A DNA stretch of 37,410 nt from Nitrospira sp. UBA5698 (GTDB lineage Bacteria > Nitrospirota > Nitrospiria > Nitrospirales > Nitrospiraceae). Below, in pieces: positions 24,845-34,632 of the stretch. Every line of letters starts with the position of its first letter. Position 1 is the first letter of the stretch. A model generated the notes under the pieces. That model was not told where the DNA came from, did no database searches, and saw only the letters and a program-made list of their open reading frames with translations. Location of the stretch: NCBI GenBank assembly GCA_002420115.1, contig DIHK01000037.1:1-37410 (forward strand), written 5' to 3'. A program made the translations under genes and the position numbers.

Positions 24845-27245
24845 CCGGCACCTCAGCCTGTGACGACGAAGGATCCGATCCCCGTTGTGGGGGTGAGATG
24901 GATTCCGGATAGGAAGCGGCCTGATCCGACGCGCGGCGAATGGTTTGAGCCAGCTCACGAGCGTATCGACCGGCTGCAATCACTTGTTGAAGATGGCGAT
25001 GGGCCTTGCTTTCTGGAGGAATCAGCGGAAGGGCCAGCTCGCTGAAACCAAGCACTGCGGTAAGGCGGTTGTTGAACTCATGAAAAACACTACGAGGGAT
25101 GGTCCGAGGTGATTCCATCGTGGAGGAGGGTGGCGTAGCAGTCAAAATGGCCCTCTGATCTGTGATATCGACGAGCATCCCGACGGTCTGGCGGGGTTGA
25201 GTTGATAGATGTTCTCGGTCAAACCAGGTCATGTAACAGAGACTGATCGTGCGAATGGCTCCATCTGGCCGAACAATGCGATAGGTCACCTCAAAGATCC
25301 TATCCTCATGGGCACTTTTGACAGATCGGGCCATCACGTTCACCATCTCTCGATCAGAGGGATGGACCAGCTGTAGATACCTCTCTAGAGAAGCCGGTTC
25401 CTCCATTCCGATGCCATGTATGGTCCGTAGGATCGGAGACCACCAGACGGTACCGTCTTTATGGTCATATTCAAAGATCCCGATGTGCCCAGCCTGTACG
25501 GCAAGATCCAAGCGCATCTGATCATCCCGGAACGTTCGATCAGTTTGACCGGATGTCGTGATGTCCTCAATGGTGACCAGGAGTGACGGCCCCGAGGAGA
25601 GGGCAATCGGGTACAAGCCGATCTTGGAGAGGAATCCCGAACCATCCTTCCTCAAACTAGACAATTCCACATCGGTTCGTGAAAGGCCGTCTGCAGAAGC
25701 CGACAAGATATCCCGAGTTTCAGAAGCATACTGTGCACGATCAGGGATCAGAAATAGGGAATCAGCAGGACGGCCGACCAGTTCCCCGTACACATACCCG
25801 AACATCTGTTCAATCTTCCCGTTGGCAAGAGAGATCGTTCCTTCCCGACTCACCAGGACCATCCCAATGGGAGAGGCATCCAAAACAACCTTGAGCTGGA
25901 GCACTCGTTCCTCCGCCAACGTCGCCATGAGCTTGTAGTCGGTAATGTCTTCGATGGTTCCCGACATCCGAATCGGCTGATCCTGGAGTCCACGCATGAG
26001 GACGCCCCGACAACGGACAAACCGTACTACGCCTGAGGGTTGAATGATCCGACAATCGATATCGTATGGGCGGTCGGAGGTAAACGTCTCTTCGAACAAG
26101 GTGAGAACACGATCACGATCTCCTGGATGAACCGCTTTTTTGAAGGTCTCATAGGTTGGTGGCACTGCCCCAGGCTCGTACCCCAAAATCCGGTACTGCT
26201 CAGCTGACCACAGCTCGGTACCATGCGCAACGTCCCAGGCCCAACTGTTCATATCCGTCATCGACTCTGAAGAGCGAAGATCATGGAGGCCCTGGGCAAT
26301 ATCCTCGCCCCTTCGATCCGCAGACAAACGGTCTGAAAAACAAATCAAAAGCGATTCCTGCGCCTCCCACACGATTGGAGTGGTCGACATCTCGATAGCA
26401 ACGGTACGTCCATCTCGATGCAGGACTCTGGTTTCCCACCGATGCTCTGAATCAGGTGATGTTCGGGTGAGCTGTTCTCGAACACCCTCTTGGAAATCCC
26501 GATGAACGAAGTCCAAGAATGTATGGCCAAGAACTTGGTATTCGGAACTTGCTCCGAGGAGCCTTAACCCAGCCATGTTCACGTACACAATATCTCCATC
26601 CGTCGTCACCAACATTCCCTCTGAGACGGACTCGCACAACAAAGTGGGTGACGGTCTCCCGCTTCGATCGGCTTCCAACGCTCGAACATGTGAGATATCA
26701 CGCATGATCCAAATGACTGTGATCAGTCGCCCAGCCCGGTCCTTGATCGGAGAAAGCGTCACCTCATTCCAAAATGACGTGCCGTCCTTTCGATGATGAC
26801 GAACAGAGACTTGACAAGCCCACCCATCCTGAAGGGCTAGCCCAAGTTTTTCCATGGATGCACGATCGGTATCGGGGCCACTCAGAATCGTGCTGGCTCG
26901 ACCGAGGACTTCATGCTTCGCATAGCCGGTCAATGCAAGGAAGGCTCCATTCACCTGGCGGATAGGATGATGCGGGAGCGTGGCGTCGGTCACGAGGACA
27001 CCACACTTCGTCGCCTCAATAACCTGGGCTTTCAGGAAGTTCTCACGCTGGAGTCGAAGAACACGCCAGAGGGAGAGACTCAGGAGAAGCAGCATTCCTA
27101 GGAAAAGACCGGCTGCCATGAAGGACAACCTCCCGGTAGGCCATGACAACACAGCGGTGTCTGACAACCCGCGATTGTCGTCCGCACACTCGGAAAGAAC
27201 TAAGGGCCACAACAAGAAACGGCGATGAGACTCCTTCTCCAACAT
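24822..27245 (-). CDS. Membrane-anchored five-PAS protein with phospho-His helix but no ATPase domain
   Basis: An 807-residue protein with one probable membrane helix (about 41-64). Five PAS domains follow, at about 80-195, 206-312, 338-447, 459-575 and 585-705. The C-terminal HisKA-like helix has VFHEFNNRLTAVLGFSEL (His722), after which the protein ends in a polar tail with no HATPase domain. The first PAS is LOV-like (GRASTILSGPDTD, RKDGTSFWNEVTLSPIKD) but the flavin-adduct motif NCRFLQ reads ASTILS, so the photoactive cysteine is missing. As it stands it cannot phosphorylate itself; it may accept phosphate from another kinase or be a truncated kinase. The start at 27245 has no strong ribosome site. 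Its presumed partner receiver follows with an overlap and is frameshifted. Confidence 0.85.
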   Translation of the reverse strand: MLEKESHRRFLLWPLVLSECADDNRGLSDTAVLSWPTGRLSFMAAGLFLGMLLLLSLSLWRVLRLQRENFLKAQVIEATKCGVLVTDATLPHHPIRQVNGAFLALTGYAKHEVLGRASTILSGPDTDRASMEKLGLALQDGWACQVSVRHHRKDGTSFWNEVTLSPIKDRAGRLITVIWIMRDISHVRALEADRSGRPSPTLLCESVSEGMLVTTDGDIVYVNMAGLRLLGASSEYQVLGHTFLDFVHRDFQEGVREQLTRTSPDSEHRWETRVLHRDGRTVAIEMSTTPIVWEAQESLLICFSDRLSADRRGEDIAQGLHDLRSSESMTDMNSWAWDVAHGTELWSAEQYRILGYEPGAVPPTYETFKKAVHPGDRDRVLTLFEETFTSDRPYDIDCRIIQPSGVVRFVRCRGVLMRGLQDQPIRMSGTIEDITDYKLMATLAEERVLQLKVVLDASPIGMVLVSREGTISLANGKIEQMFGYVYGELVGRPADSLFLIPDRAQYASETRDILSASADGLSRTDVELSSLRKDGSGFLSKIGLYPIALSSGPSLLVTIEDITTSGQTDRTFRDDQMRLDLAVQAGHIGIFEYDHKDGTVWWSPILRTIHGIGMEEPASLERYLQLVHPSDREMVNVMARSVKSAHEDRIFEVTYRIVRPDGAIRTISLCYMTWFDREHLSTQPRQTVGMLVDITDQRAILTATPPSSTMESPRTIPRSVFHEFNNRLTAVLGFSELALPLIPPESKAHRHLQQVIAAGRYARELAQTIRRASDQAASYPESISPPQRGSDPSSSQAEVPDVVGPHR

Positions 27246-27390
27246 GCACTGGAATCTCGACGCCCTTTTTAGTTATGAATCCGAATACAGCAGGGTAATC
27301 TTACAGAAACTGACCGAGGAACACCAAAGGAGGATGGGGTTACAAGAGACAAATTTTGCCTCTACCGAGCTAGAGCCGAATGTGATGAGC

Positions 27391-28041
27391 CTATCCTTGC
27401 CGTTTCACGAAAAATGCCGCGGCCTGTGCACGTCGCGTGATACGAAGTTTCTGAAAGACGTTCGCCAGATAGTTCTTCACCGTTTTGTCGCTGAGTCCGA
27501 GGGCCACGGCAATTTCCTTATTGGTCTTGCCTTCGGCAACCAGCGCCACCACTCGTTCTTCTTGAGATGATAGTTGATCCGTACCCGGCGTGGCCGGAAG
27601 GTCGTGCAGGCCTCTCAGCCATCGTAGCGCACGCTCGGTTACCATCGAATCGAGAATTGATTGCCCCCTCGCAACCGACCGAATGGCTTCCAGTAAGGCC
27701 CCGGAATCGATTTCTTTGAGCACGTAGCCCTGTGCACCAGCGAGGACGGCTGCCAGCACAGAATCATCATCAGCGTACGAGGTCAGGAAAATGACTCTGG
27801 TGCTGGGAAGCATCCCAAGAATCTCGCGACAGGCATCGACACCGGACCCATCGGGGAGACGGACATCCATCAATATGATGTCGGGTTTCAACTTTTGGGA
27901 CTGCAGAATCGCGTCTCCCATGGTACCGGCTTCCCCGATGACACTGACGCCTTGATTCTGGCTCAGTACCGTCCGGAGCCCTACCCGAATCACTTCGTGA
28001 TCATCGACGAGCAACACTCGGATCGTTTGTGTTTTAGTCAT
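27391..28041 (-). CDS. NarL/DevR-family response regulator
   Basis: A 216-residue DNA-binding regulator. The receiver has VLLVDDHEVIRVG, Asp59 in IILMDVRLPDGSG, the switch FLTSYADDD and the lysine in YVLKEID. The C-terminal LuxR-type helix-turn-helix (about 150-212) reads LSSQEERVVALVAEGKTN, then IAVALGLSDKTVKNYLANVF. The ATG at 28041 overlaps the giant kinase's last codons (ATGACTAA), strong evidence that the HisKA_3 kinase is its partner, as that pairing is usual for NarL-type regulators. A second ATG at 28047 is in frame. Targets are unknown; it is the only intact DNA-binding regulator in the window. Confidence 0.95.
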   Translation of the reverse strand: MTKTQTIRVLLVDDHEVIRVGLRTVLSQNQGVSVIGEAGTMGDAILQSQKLKPDIILMDVRLPDGSGVDACREILGMLPSTRVIFLTSYADDDSVLAAVLAGAQGYVLKEIDSGALLEAIRSVARGQSILDSMVTERALRWLRGLHDLPATPGTDQLSSQEERVVALVAEGKTNKEIAVALGLSDKTVKNYLANVFQKLRITRRAQAAAFFVKRQG

Positions 28042-31000
28042 GAGCATAGGTCGTGTCCTTTGGTAAATCGAGAATGATCCTCGTCCCTTCGTTTGGCTTC
28101 GACTGAATGGCAAACCGGCCGCGGACCTTCTTAGCCCGTGCAGCCATATTGCCCAATCCATGCCCAACTCCCTGCGTCAAGCTGGCGTTAAATCCGAGCC
28201 CATCATCTTGAATAGCAAGACGTACACACCGACGGAGCGAATAGAGCGATACCATAATCCGCCCGGCGCCGCTGTGACGCAGGGCATTGCTCAAGCCTTC
28301 TCGGACGATGTTGATAACATGGAGCGCCTGTTCCGTGGACAGCTGTCGGGCGGCTATGCCTTCGATTCGAACCACACACTTGGCCGCTGCTGAACTGCAC
28401 ATGGTTCGGATCATATTTCGAAGCGCCGTTGGAAAATCTCCACCTTGGATGACGTGAGACTCCAACCCCGCAATGAAGTTTCTGACCTCTCCCATCACGT
28501 GGTTGAGCTGGCCGATCCCCTGATTGAGCATCGACGTGAGTTTCACCACGTTCTGATCAGGCTGTTGCCGAATCATCGGTTTGCACGCTTCTAATCCAAG
28601 CCCTACGGCATAGAGTGATTGGAGAATACCGTCGTGCAGATCCTGACTGATCCGTTCCCGCTCTTGAAGCGCGGCGTGCAGATCCCGCTCTCGTTGCAGG
28701 AGCATCTCCTCCATCCGTTTGCGCTCCGTAATATCGGTTGCCGCTCCCAGCACCATATGGACTTGCCCTTCGTCATCGAAAATCGGCCTCTTGACCGTCT
28801 GTAGCCAACGCGTGTTTCCCGCCGCATCCGTGACCTTTTCTTCCGGAATAAAACGCTCCTCCAACGAGTCCAATACTTCAAGATCCTTCTCACGAAAGAA
28901 CTCTACCTCTTCCACGTTCCTGTTGAAATCAGCATCCGACTTGCCAATCAGATCCTCCACTGTGGTGCCGTAGCAGTCGGCGATTGATCTGTTGGCCATT
29001 GCATAACGTCCGGTACGGTCTTTGGCAAAGATAAAATTCGGATCGGTGTCAATCACTTGCCGCAAGAACGCATGGGATCGGTGAAGCTCCGACTCCGCCC
29101 GCTTACGTTCTCCGATATCCCTCAAGATCGCACAGCCATACTCTTTTCCATTATATTGCAAATAGTTAAAGGTCACCTCTGTCTCCAAGACATCTCCGGT
29201 GCGTGACCAGTACTTGGCTTCGAAACCCAACGCTCCCTGTTCTTTGACGTCCTTCCAATGTTCCGCCCACCGCTCCACAGGTAAACTAGGATCGATGTCA
29301 TGCACCGTCATGGTGATCAGCTCCTGCCGTGCATAGCCCAGCATACGACAGGCCGTCTCATTGACGTTGAAGATTTGACCAGTCTGATCCACCCACAAGA
29401 CCGCTTCCACCGCGTGGTCTACCGAAAACTGAGTCAACTGCAGCGCTCGCTCCATGCGCCTGCTCTCCGTGATATCGTCCCCGACCGTCACGATACATTG
29501 CTTGCCATTCAGTTCGATACGCTCTGAAGACAGCAGGCACATCCGAATATCGCCGTCCTTGCTTCGTAGTTGCACTTCCAAGTTGCGGATGGATCCCTGA
29601 CATTTCAATTGCTCAAGATAATGAGCTCGTTCCTCCATGGAATGCCAAAGTCCTATCTGCAACGTCGTCTGTCCCACAACTTCTTCTTTGCGATATCCGA
29701 ACAGCCGCCACGCGGCCTCATTGGCATCGACGACGAGACCAGAATCTAGCTCGCTGATGACGACCGGATGAGGGCTCGCTTGGAACGCCTTGGCAAAGCG
29801 TTCTTCGCTGATGCGCAGTGCTTCCTCGGCCAGCTTGCGGTCCGTGATGTCGTTCGCGACCGTCACCACGCAGAGGACTCCGTTCAGCTCCGCGAGATCA
29901 GCGGAGGCCAGAAAATAGCGCAACGCACCCGATTTGGTCTTTAACGCAAACTCCATGTTGCGCATCGGCTGTCCAGTTTTCAACCGCTCGATGACCCGTG
30001 CTCTATCCTCGAGTTTTGGCCAGATGCCTAGCAGAAATGTGGTGTTTCCGATCACTTCTTCTCGACGAAAACCGAACGCCTCCAGACAAGCATCGTTCAC
30101 CTCGATGCAACGACCCGTTACGGCCTCCGTAATCCCTATTGGATGAGGACTCGTGCGGAAGGCTTTAGAAAACCGTTCCTCGCTTTCACGCAATGCCGCT
30201 TCCGCATGCTTGCGCTCGGTGATATCGACGGCGGCACCGATCAGCCGGGCTACCCGTCCATTCTGACCCTGGACACTATGGCAGCGCACATCAATCCAGA
30301 CAATTGAGCCATCCTTCTTGACCATGCGAAGCTCGACATGACACATCGGCACTGCCCCAGTACGTATCTGTTCCCAGTGGTCCAATGCAGTTGGCTGGTC
30401 ATCAGGATAGACTAAGCTCAACCAAGCATAGGGCTCGGAAGAGAGCTCACCTCTAGCATATCCAAAGAGAGAGTCGAGATGAGCGTCTCCATAATAGTAC
30501 TGATCGCTATTAAGATCCCATTCCCATACGCCGACTTTGCCGATGGCTGTAGCACGTGCATAGCGCTCCTCACTCTCTCGCAATGCAACCTCAACCCGTT
30601 TCCGTTCCGTGATATCAACAGTGGCCCCGATCAAGTGTGTCAATCGTCCCTTCGGATCTCGAACGGCACGCGCTCGGATGTCACCCCAGACGATCGAGCC
30701 GTCTTTCCTGATATGGCGTAACTCGTAATGAGAGGCTTCAACAGCTCCGCTTTGGACCAATTCCCAGTTCCTCATCGCGATCGGCTGGTCCTCAGGATGG
30801 ACCAGCCTCAACCAGGCAAATGGATCCGTGGAGAGTTCGTTGGTGCCATAGCCAAACAGCTCCTTCAGATTGGTATCTGCATGGTACTGCCCGTTGAGGA
30901 CATCCAATTCCCACACCCCCACCTTGCCGATCGCGGTAGCGCGTGCATAGCGCTCTTGACTCGCCTGCAATTCCTCAGTGCGCTCGACGACTTTACGTTC

Positions 31001-34000
31001 TAAGTCATCATGTGCTCGCCGAAGTGCTTCTTCCGCCAGTTTGTGTTCCGTGATGTCTTGGAATGTCCCGTAGGCGCGAACTGCCCGTTTTTCCAAGACG
31101 TCAACCTGGCCGGTTGCCCGCACCGCGATTCGCCGCCCCTTCACCGAGATGAGTTCCAGTTCGAGATCCCAAGGCTGCCCCTGCTCTACCCCTTTCCTCC
31201 ACGCCTCGGCCATGATCGGACGGCTATCGGGCGTGTAGAAATTCAACGCTGTTTCCACTGTTGGGGTGAATGCATCTGGTGTCGTTTCGTGTAATCCGTA
31301 CGTCTCATCGCTCCACCACAGCCGGTCTGTGAGGAAATCAAACTGCCACCCCCCGATTTTCCCGATCGCCTCGGTTTGGGCCATCAACGCCAACTGCTGC
31401 TTATGGTGGGTGATATCTTCTGCGATCCCCGCAATGCGATTCTCTCTGCCAGTCATTCGAACACGGCGATCGGAAATCCACCGGATATGGCCATCCCGCC
31501 CCACGATGCGGTACTCACAATGAAACACGGCCGTCATCCCGCCACCGATAAATCGATCATGGCTCACCTTCACCCGCCTACGGTCATCCGGATGGATTGA
31601 ATCGAGCCACAGCGACCAGTCTTGATAGATTTCTTCGCGCTCGATACCCCAGATAAAGGTAAACGCCGCATTGACATACACGACCTGGCGTTCGTCCGAC
31701 GTCACATCCGCGATCCAGAATGCTGCCCCCACCGACTCAGCAAACTGCTGCCACCGAGCTTCACTCTCCCTCAAGGCTTCTTGTGCACGATTACGCTCGG
31801 TCACATCGCGCTTGATTCCGACATAGCAAACCGGTTGACCCAGAGCATCCTTCACGGTAAATGCCGTGAGATCCAGCGTGAGTGTTGCACCATGCTTAGT
31901 CCGGCTCTCCACCTCACCACGATAAGTACCCGTGGCACATAGTGCTTGCCCTACACGAGCGAAGGCCTCCTCTCCTAAGTGGATCGCGGGAGTCTTCCCA
32001 CTGAGTTCATCTATCGAATAACCGAGAATCTGTTGGTGTACACTGTTTTGCTGTAGATACCGTCCGTGAAGATCAATGACTGCAACGCCGTCGATTGAGT
32101 GGGTGAAGATCTCCTGATAGAGTCTCAGCTGCTCTTGGATGCGCTTCCGTTCGGTAATGTCTGTAGCAATGACACCGATGGCAGAGAGCTGTCCCGAAAC
32201 ATCAGGCACGGGGAACTTCGCGACAATACTGGTACGCAGCCCATCTCGCTGTTGCGTAACCTCCTCGAACTCCTGTCCCAGACCGCTGACCAATACCTCT
32301 CGATCATGTGCTTGAAATAGAGCGGCCTGTTCCGGAGAGAATACTTCCTCATCTGTTCTCCCCAGTGCCATACCAGGAGTAAGCCCAAATACCTCATCGA
32401 AGCGCCGGTTGGTATACAGATACTTCCCATTATGACTCTTGAGGCAAGTCACATTTGGCGCATGGTCAAAAAATTGCCGGAAGCGTTCCTCACTCCGGCG
32501 CAGTGCTTCAGTCCGATCGCTCACCTGACGTTCCAATGTTGCATTGAGATTGGCCAGCGCTTCTTCCGCTTGCTTCCGTTCCGTGATGTCTGAAAACATC
32601 CCAAGAATCGCCGGCTTGCCATCCCACGTGATCCGCCCGGCTTCAACCTGGACCGGGATCGTCGTGCCATCCATCCGTACATACACTCGCTCTGCACTAT
32701 GGACAGATACACCGCCCCCGAACAGTCGTGTGACACTGTCACGCACCTCTTGATGGTAGTCGGGATGGATGAACTCAAATGTCGGTCGGTCGAGAATCTC
32801 CTTCGGATCCCGCGCACCCATCAAAAGCGCACCGGTTCGATTCAGGTAGACGGTCCGTCCTTCACAGAACACAAAGACACCGGATGGGGATAGTTCAACC
32901 AAGGTGCGGTACCGTTCTTCGCTCTCCCGTACGATTGCCTCCATGCGCTTGCGATCGGTCACGTCGATATGGGACCCGAGGAGATGGATTCTCCGGCCAT
33001 CGGTCTCGGTCACAAAGGAGGCACGTGACTCAATCCAGCGATACGTGCCATCCTTGTGCCGCAGGCGAAATTCTTGTCGATAGTCCCCTTCCGGCACGGC
33101 CCGATACTGCATGGCGTAGGCGACAGCGCTCTCACGATCGTCGGGATGCAGAAGGCTCGTCCAGGTCTCAAATGCATCTGGAAGCTCTGTCCCGCTATAG
33201 CCTATCTGTCGTTTCCACTCCTCGGAAAAGACCACGGCGTTCGTTTCAGTGTTCCAGTTCCATAATCCAGTGCCTGAGGCATGAAGCGCTTGTTGGAGTC
33301 GCTCCCGGGAAAGCCGGAGTTCCTCCTCAATATGACGATGATCCGTGATATCCAACACGCTGTTCGAGACAAAAACAGGACGACCGTCGCCATCTCGACA
33401 GACTTCTCCACGGCAATGGATCGCACGAGTCGTACGGTCAGGACGGACGATGCGACATTCGACGTCGTAAGCTGTGCCCCCCTTCAGTGCAGTGTCGATC
33501 ACATCCTTCACACGCGCCCGATCCAGGTAGTGGAGGGAAGCCACAAATGTGTCATAGGAGACAGCCCCGTTTCCCGGCTCATAACCGAAGATCCTAGATA
33601 GCTCCTCTGACCAGTGCACAGCCCCGCTATCTAAATCCCAGTCCCAGCTACCCAGATGCGCACGTGCTTGAGCTTCCAGGAGCTGACGCTGCTGTTGTTG
33701 GAATTTTGTCTCGGAATGCCGTCGATGGAGCTCAGCTCCTGCCCGCGAGGCAAAAACAGCCATCAGCGATCGCAGTCGATCGGTGTTGCGCAACGGTTTG
33801 GCATCCATGAGAGCGAGCAGCCCCATGACCGCTCCGTCTTTTGTCCTGAGCGGGACTCCACAGTATCCCTCGACGCCCAACTGAGCCAACCGCCCAAAGA
33901 GTGGGAACACCGCCCGGACATCTCGTTCAAAACAGGTAAAGGACTGACCAAGCGCTGTTTCGCACGGAGTATTGACCAGGGGATATTCGAAGTTATCGAC

Positions 34001-34324
34001 GAGACTGCCGTTGGCTGAGACGGCGAGGGTACGGATCTTCTTCACCGGACGGTGGTGGATCTCCCCAACGACGGCATACTGCACACCCAATACCGAGCTC
34101 AGATGGCAGACGAGGGTTGAGAAGAAGTCTTCCCCGGTCTCCGCAGCCGTCCCGGCAACGATCGCGCGCAACATATCGGATCGTTCGCGCAAATCTTGTA
34201 ACTCGTCGTCTCGCTGTCGCGCGAACTCCTGTAAAGTCTGATCCCGCTCCGCCAATTCCCGTGAAAGGTCCGCGACCTGCCTACGCAACAAGTCCAATTC
34301 AGCCAGGTGACTGGTCGAATTCAT
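28034..34324 (-). CDS. Giant cytoplasmic GAF-13xPAS HisKA_3 sensor kinase
   Basis: A 2096-residue protein without membrane helices. An N-terminal coiled coil (1-55) precedes a GAF domain (about 65-205). Thirteen PAS/PAC units start at about 228, 351, 480, 623, 744, 866, 990, 1134, 1263, 1393, 1519, 1638 and 1762, most ending in DITERK-type linkers. A HisKA_3 helix follows with RISQDLHDGILQSLYAVGLG (His1897), then a HATPase domain with REGLSNALRHSG, DDGLGFN and GHGLGNMAARA. This kinase core is the NarX/DevS class. The ATG at 34324 has a strong GGGAGGAG site 7 bases upstream. The gene overlaps the NarL-type regulator gene. Ligands of the PAS units cannot be told from sequence; GAF plus PAS suggests integrating several cytoplasmic (redox, gas or metabolite) cues. 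Confidence 0.95.
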   Translation of the reverse strand: MNSTSHLAELDLLRRQVADLSRELAERDQTLQEFARQRDDELQDLRERSDMLRAIVAGTAAETGEDFFSTLVCHLSSVLGVQYAVVGEIHHRPVKKIRTLAVSANGSLVDNFEYPLVNTPCETALGQSFTCFERDVRAVFPLFGRLAQLGVEGYCGVPLRTKDGAVMGLLALMDAKPLRNTDRLRSLMAVFASRAGAELHRRHSETKFQQQQRQLLEAQARAHLGSWDWDLDSGAVHWSEELSRIFGYEPGNGAVSYDTFVASLHYLDRARVKDVIDTALKGGTAYDVECRIVRPDRTTRAIHCRGEVCRDGDGRPVFVSNSVLDITDHRHIEEELRLSRERLQQALHASGTGLWNWNTETNAVVFSEEWKRQIGYSGTELPDAFETWTSLLHPDDRESAVAYAMQYRAVPEGDYRQEFRLRHKDGTYRWIESRASFVTETDGRRIHLLGSHIDVTDRKRMEAIVRESEERYRTLVELSPSGVFVFCEGRTVYLNRTGALLMGARDPKEILDRPTFEFIHPDYHQEVRDSVTRLFGGGVSVHSAERVYVRMDGTTIPVQVEAGRITWDGKPAILGMFSDITERKQAEEALANLNATLERQVSDRTEALRRSEERFRQFFDHAPNVTCLKSHNGKYLYTNRRFDEVFGLTPGMALGRTDEEVFSPEQAALFQAHDREVLVSGLGQEFEEVTQQRDGLRTSIVAKFPVPDVSGQLSAIGVIATDITERKRIQEQLRLYQEIFTHSIDGVAVIDLHGRYLQQNSVHQQILGYSIDELSGKTPAIHLGEEAFARVGQALCATGTYRGEVESRTKHGATLTLDLTAFTVKDALGQPVCYVGIKRDVTERNRAQEALRESEARWQQFAESVGAAFWIADVTSDERQVVYVNAAFTFIWGIEREEIYQDWSLWLDSIHPDDRRRVKVSHDRFIGGGMTAVFHCEYRIVGRDGHIRWISDRRVRMTGRENRIAGIAEDITHHKQQLALMAQTEAIGKIGGWQFDFLTDRLWWSDETYGLHETTPDAFTPTVETALNFYTPDSRPIMAEAWRKGVEQGQPWDLELELISVKGRRIAVRATGQVDVLEKRAVRAYGTFQDITEHKLAEEALRRAHDDLERKVVERTEELQASQERYARATAIGKVGVWELDVLNGQYHADTNLKELFGYGTNELSTDPFAWLRLVHPEDQPIAMRNWELVQSGAVEASHYELRHIRKDGSIVWGDIRARAVRDPKGRLTHLIGATVDITERKRVEVALRESEERYARATAIGKVGVWEWDLNSDQYYYGDAHLDSLFGYARGELSSEPYAWLSLVYPDDQPTALDHWEQIRTGAVPMCHVELRMVKKDGSIVWIDVRCHSVQGQNGRVARLIGAAVDITERKHAEAALRESEERFSKAFRTSPHPIGITEAVTGRCIEVNDACLEAFGFRREEVIGNTTFLLGIWPKLEDRARVIERLKTGQPMRNMEFALKTKSGALRYFLASADLAELNGVLCVVTVANDITDRKLAEEALRISEERFAKAFQASPHPVVISELDSGLVVDANEAAWRLFGYRKEEVVGQTTLQIGLWHSMEERAHYLEQLKCQGSIRNLEVQLRSKDGDIRMCLLSSERIELNGKQCIVTVGDDITESRRMERALQLTQFSVDHAVEAVLWVDQTGQIFNVNETACRMLGYARQELITMTVHDIDPSLPVERWAEHWKDVKEQGALGFEAKYWSRTGDVLETEVTFNYLQYNGKEYGCAILRDIGERKRAESELHRSHAFLRQVIDTDPNFIFAKDRTGRYAMANRSIADCYGTTVEDLIGKSDADFNRNVEEVEFFREKDLEVLDSLEERFIPEEKVTDAAGNTRWLQTVKRPIFDDEGQVHMVLGAATDITERKRMEEMLLQRERDLHAALQERERISQDLHDGILQSLYAVGLGLEACKPMIRQQPDQNVVKLTSMLNQGIGQLNHVMGEVRNFIAGLESHVIQGGDFPTALRNMIRTMCSSAAAKCVVRIEGIAARQLSTEQALHVINIVREGLSNALRHSGAGRIMVSLYSLRRCVRLAIQDDGLGFNASLTQGVGHGLGNMAARAKKVRGRFAIQSKPNEGTRIILDLPKDTTYAHD
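30185..30952 (-). repeat. Tandemly duplicated PAS/PAC modules within the giant kinase gene
   Basis: PAS units 8 and 9 of the giant kinase (residues about 1125-1250 and 1251-1380) are close copies. Both begin ERYARATAIGKVGVWE, both carry KDGSIVW and both end in VDITERK after similar FGY and PDDQ/PEDQ segments. They are the most alike neighbouring units and look like an internal duplication more recent than the others. Confidence 0.7.
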
Positions 34325-34632
34325 GATGGGACTCCTCCCTCAGCGCTCTTTCGCAACTTCCGTTCGACTTGTTCCGACACGACCTCACGGCGCAACACTG
34401 GGTGCAATGAAGGCATGTACCGGAAAAGCCGATGGCTCTAAGCCCAAGGCTATTGGTTCCTAATCACCAGGAACCAAGCGGGAGCTAGTCTCCTACGACC
34501 ACGGGTGAAAGTCTAGATCCAAATGGCCTGAAACTTCTGAAGGAACTCGCGCAGAAACCGTACAGATCGCTGGAACCAGAGGCAAGATTCCTGTCCCTGA
34601 GGCCTCTGCAGTTGATCTTTTAACCCTTTGGA
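34325..34632 (-). other. 308-base spacer with clustered inverted repeats before the giant kinase gene
   Basis: No gene is visible. Three inverted repeats lie in a row: AGCC-GAT-GGCT (34427-34437), AGCC-CAA-GGCT (34441-34451) and a perfect 9-base-arm repeat TTGGTTCCT/AGGAACCAA with a 7-base loop (34453-34477). No T-run follows on either strand, so they do not look like intrinsic terminators. They would fall in the leader or promoter region of the giant kinase, about 100-150 bases before its start. Confidence 0.5.
34453..34477. repeat. Perfect 9-bp inverted repeat
   Basis: TTGGTTCCT at 34453-34461 and AGGAACCAA at 34469-34477 are exact inverse complements around AATCACC. It could form a stable RNA hairpin or be a dimeric-protein operator. 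No family known to me matches it. Confidence 0.6.

Noticed and set aside
27244..27570. A 108-codon plus-strand frame in the spacer and over the NarL-type gene
   Set aside because: More than half overlaps the conserved DNA-binding domain coding sequence on the other strand, and it has no recognisable motif.
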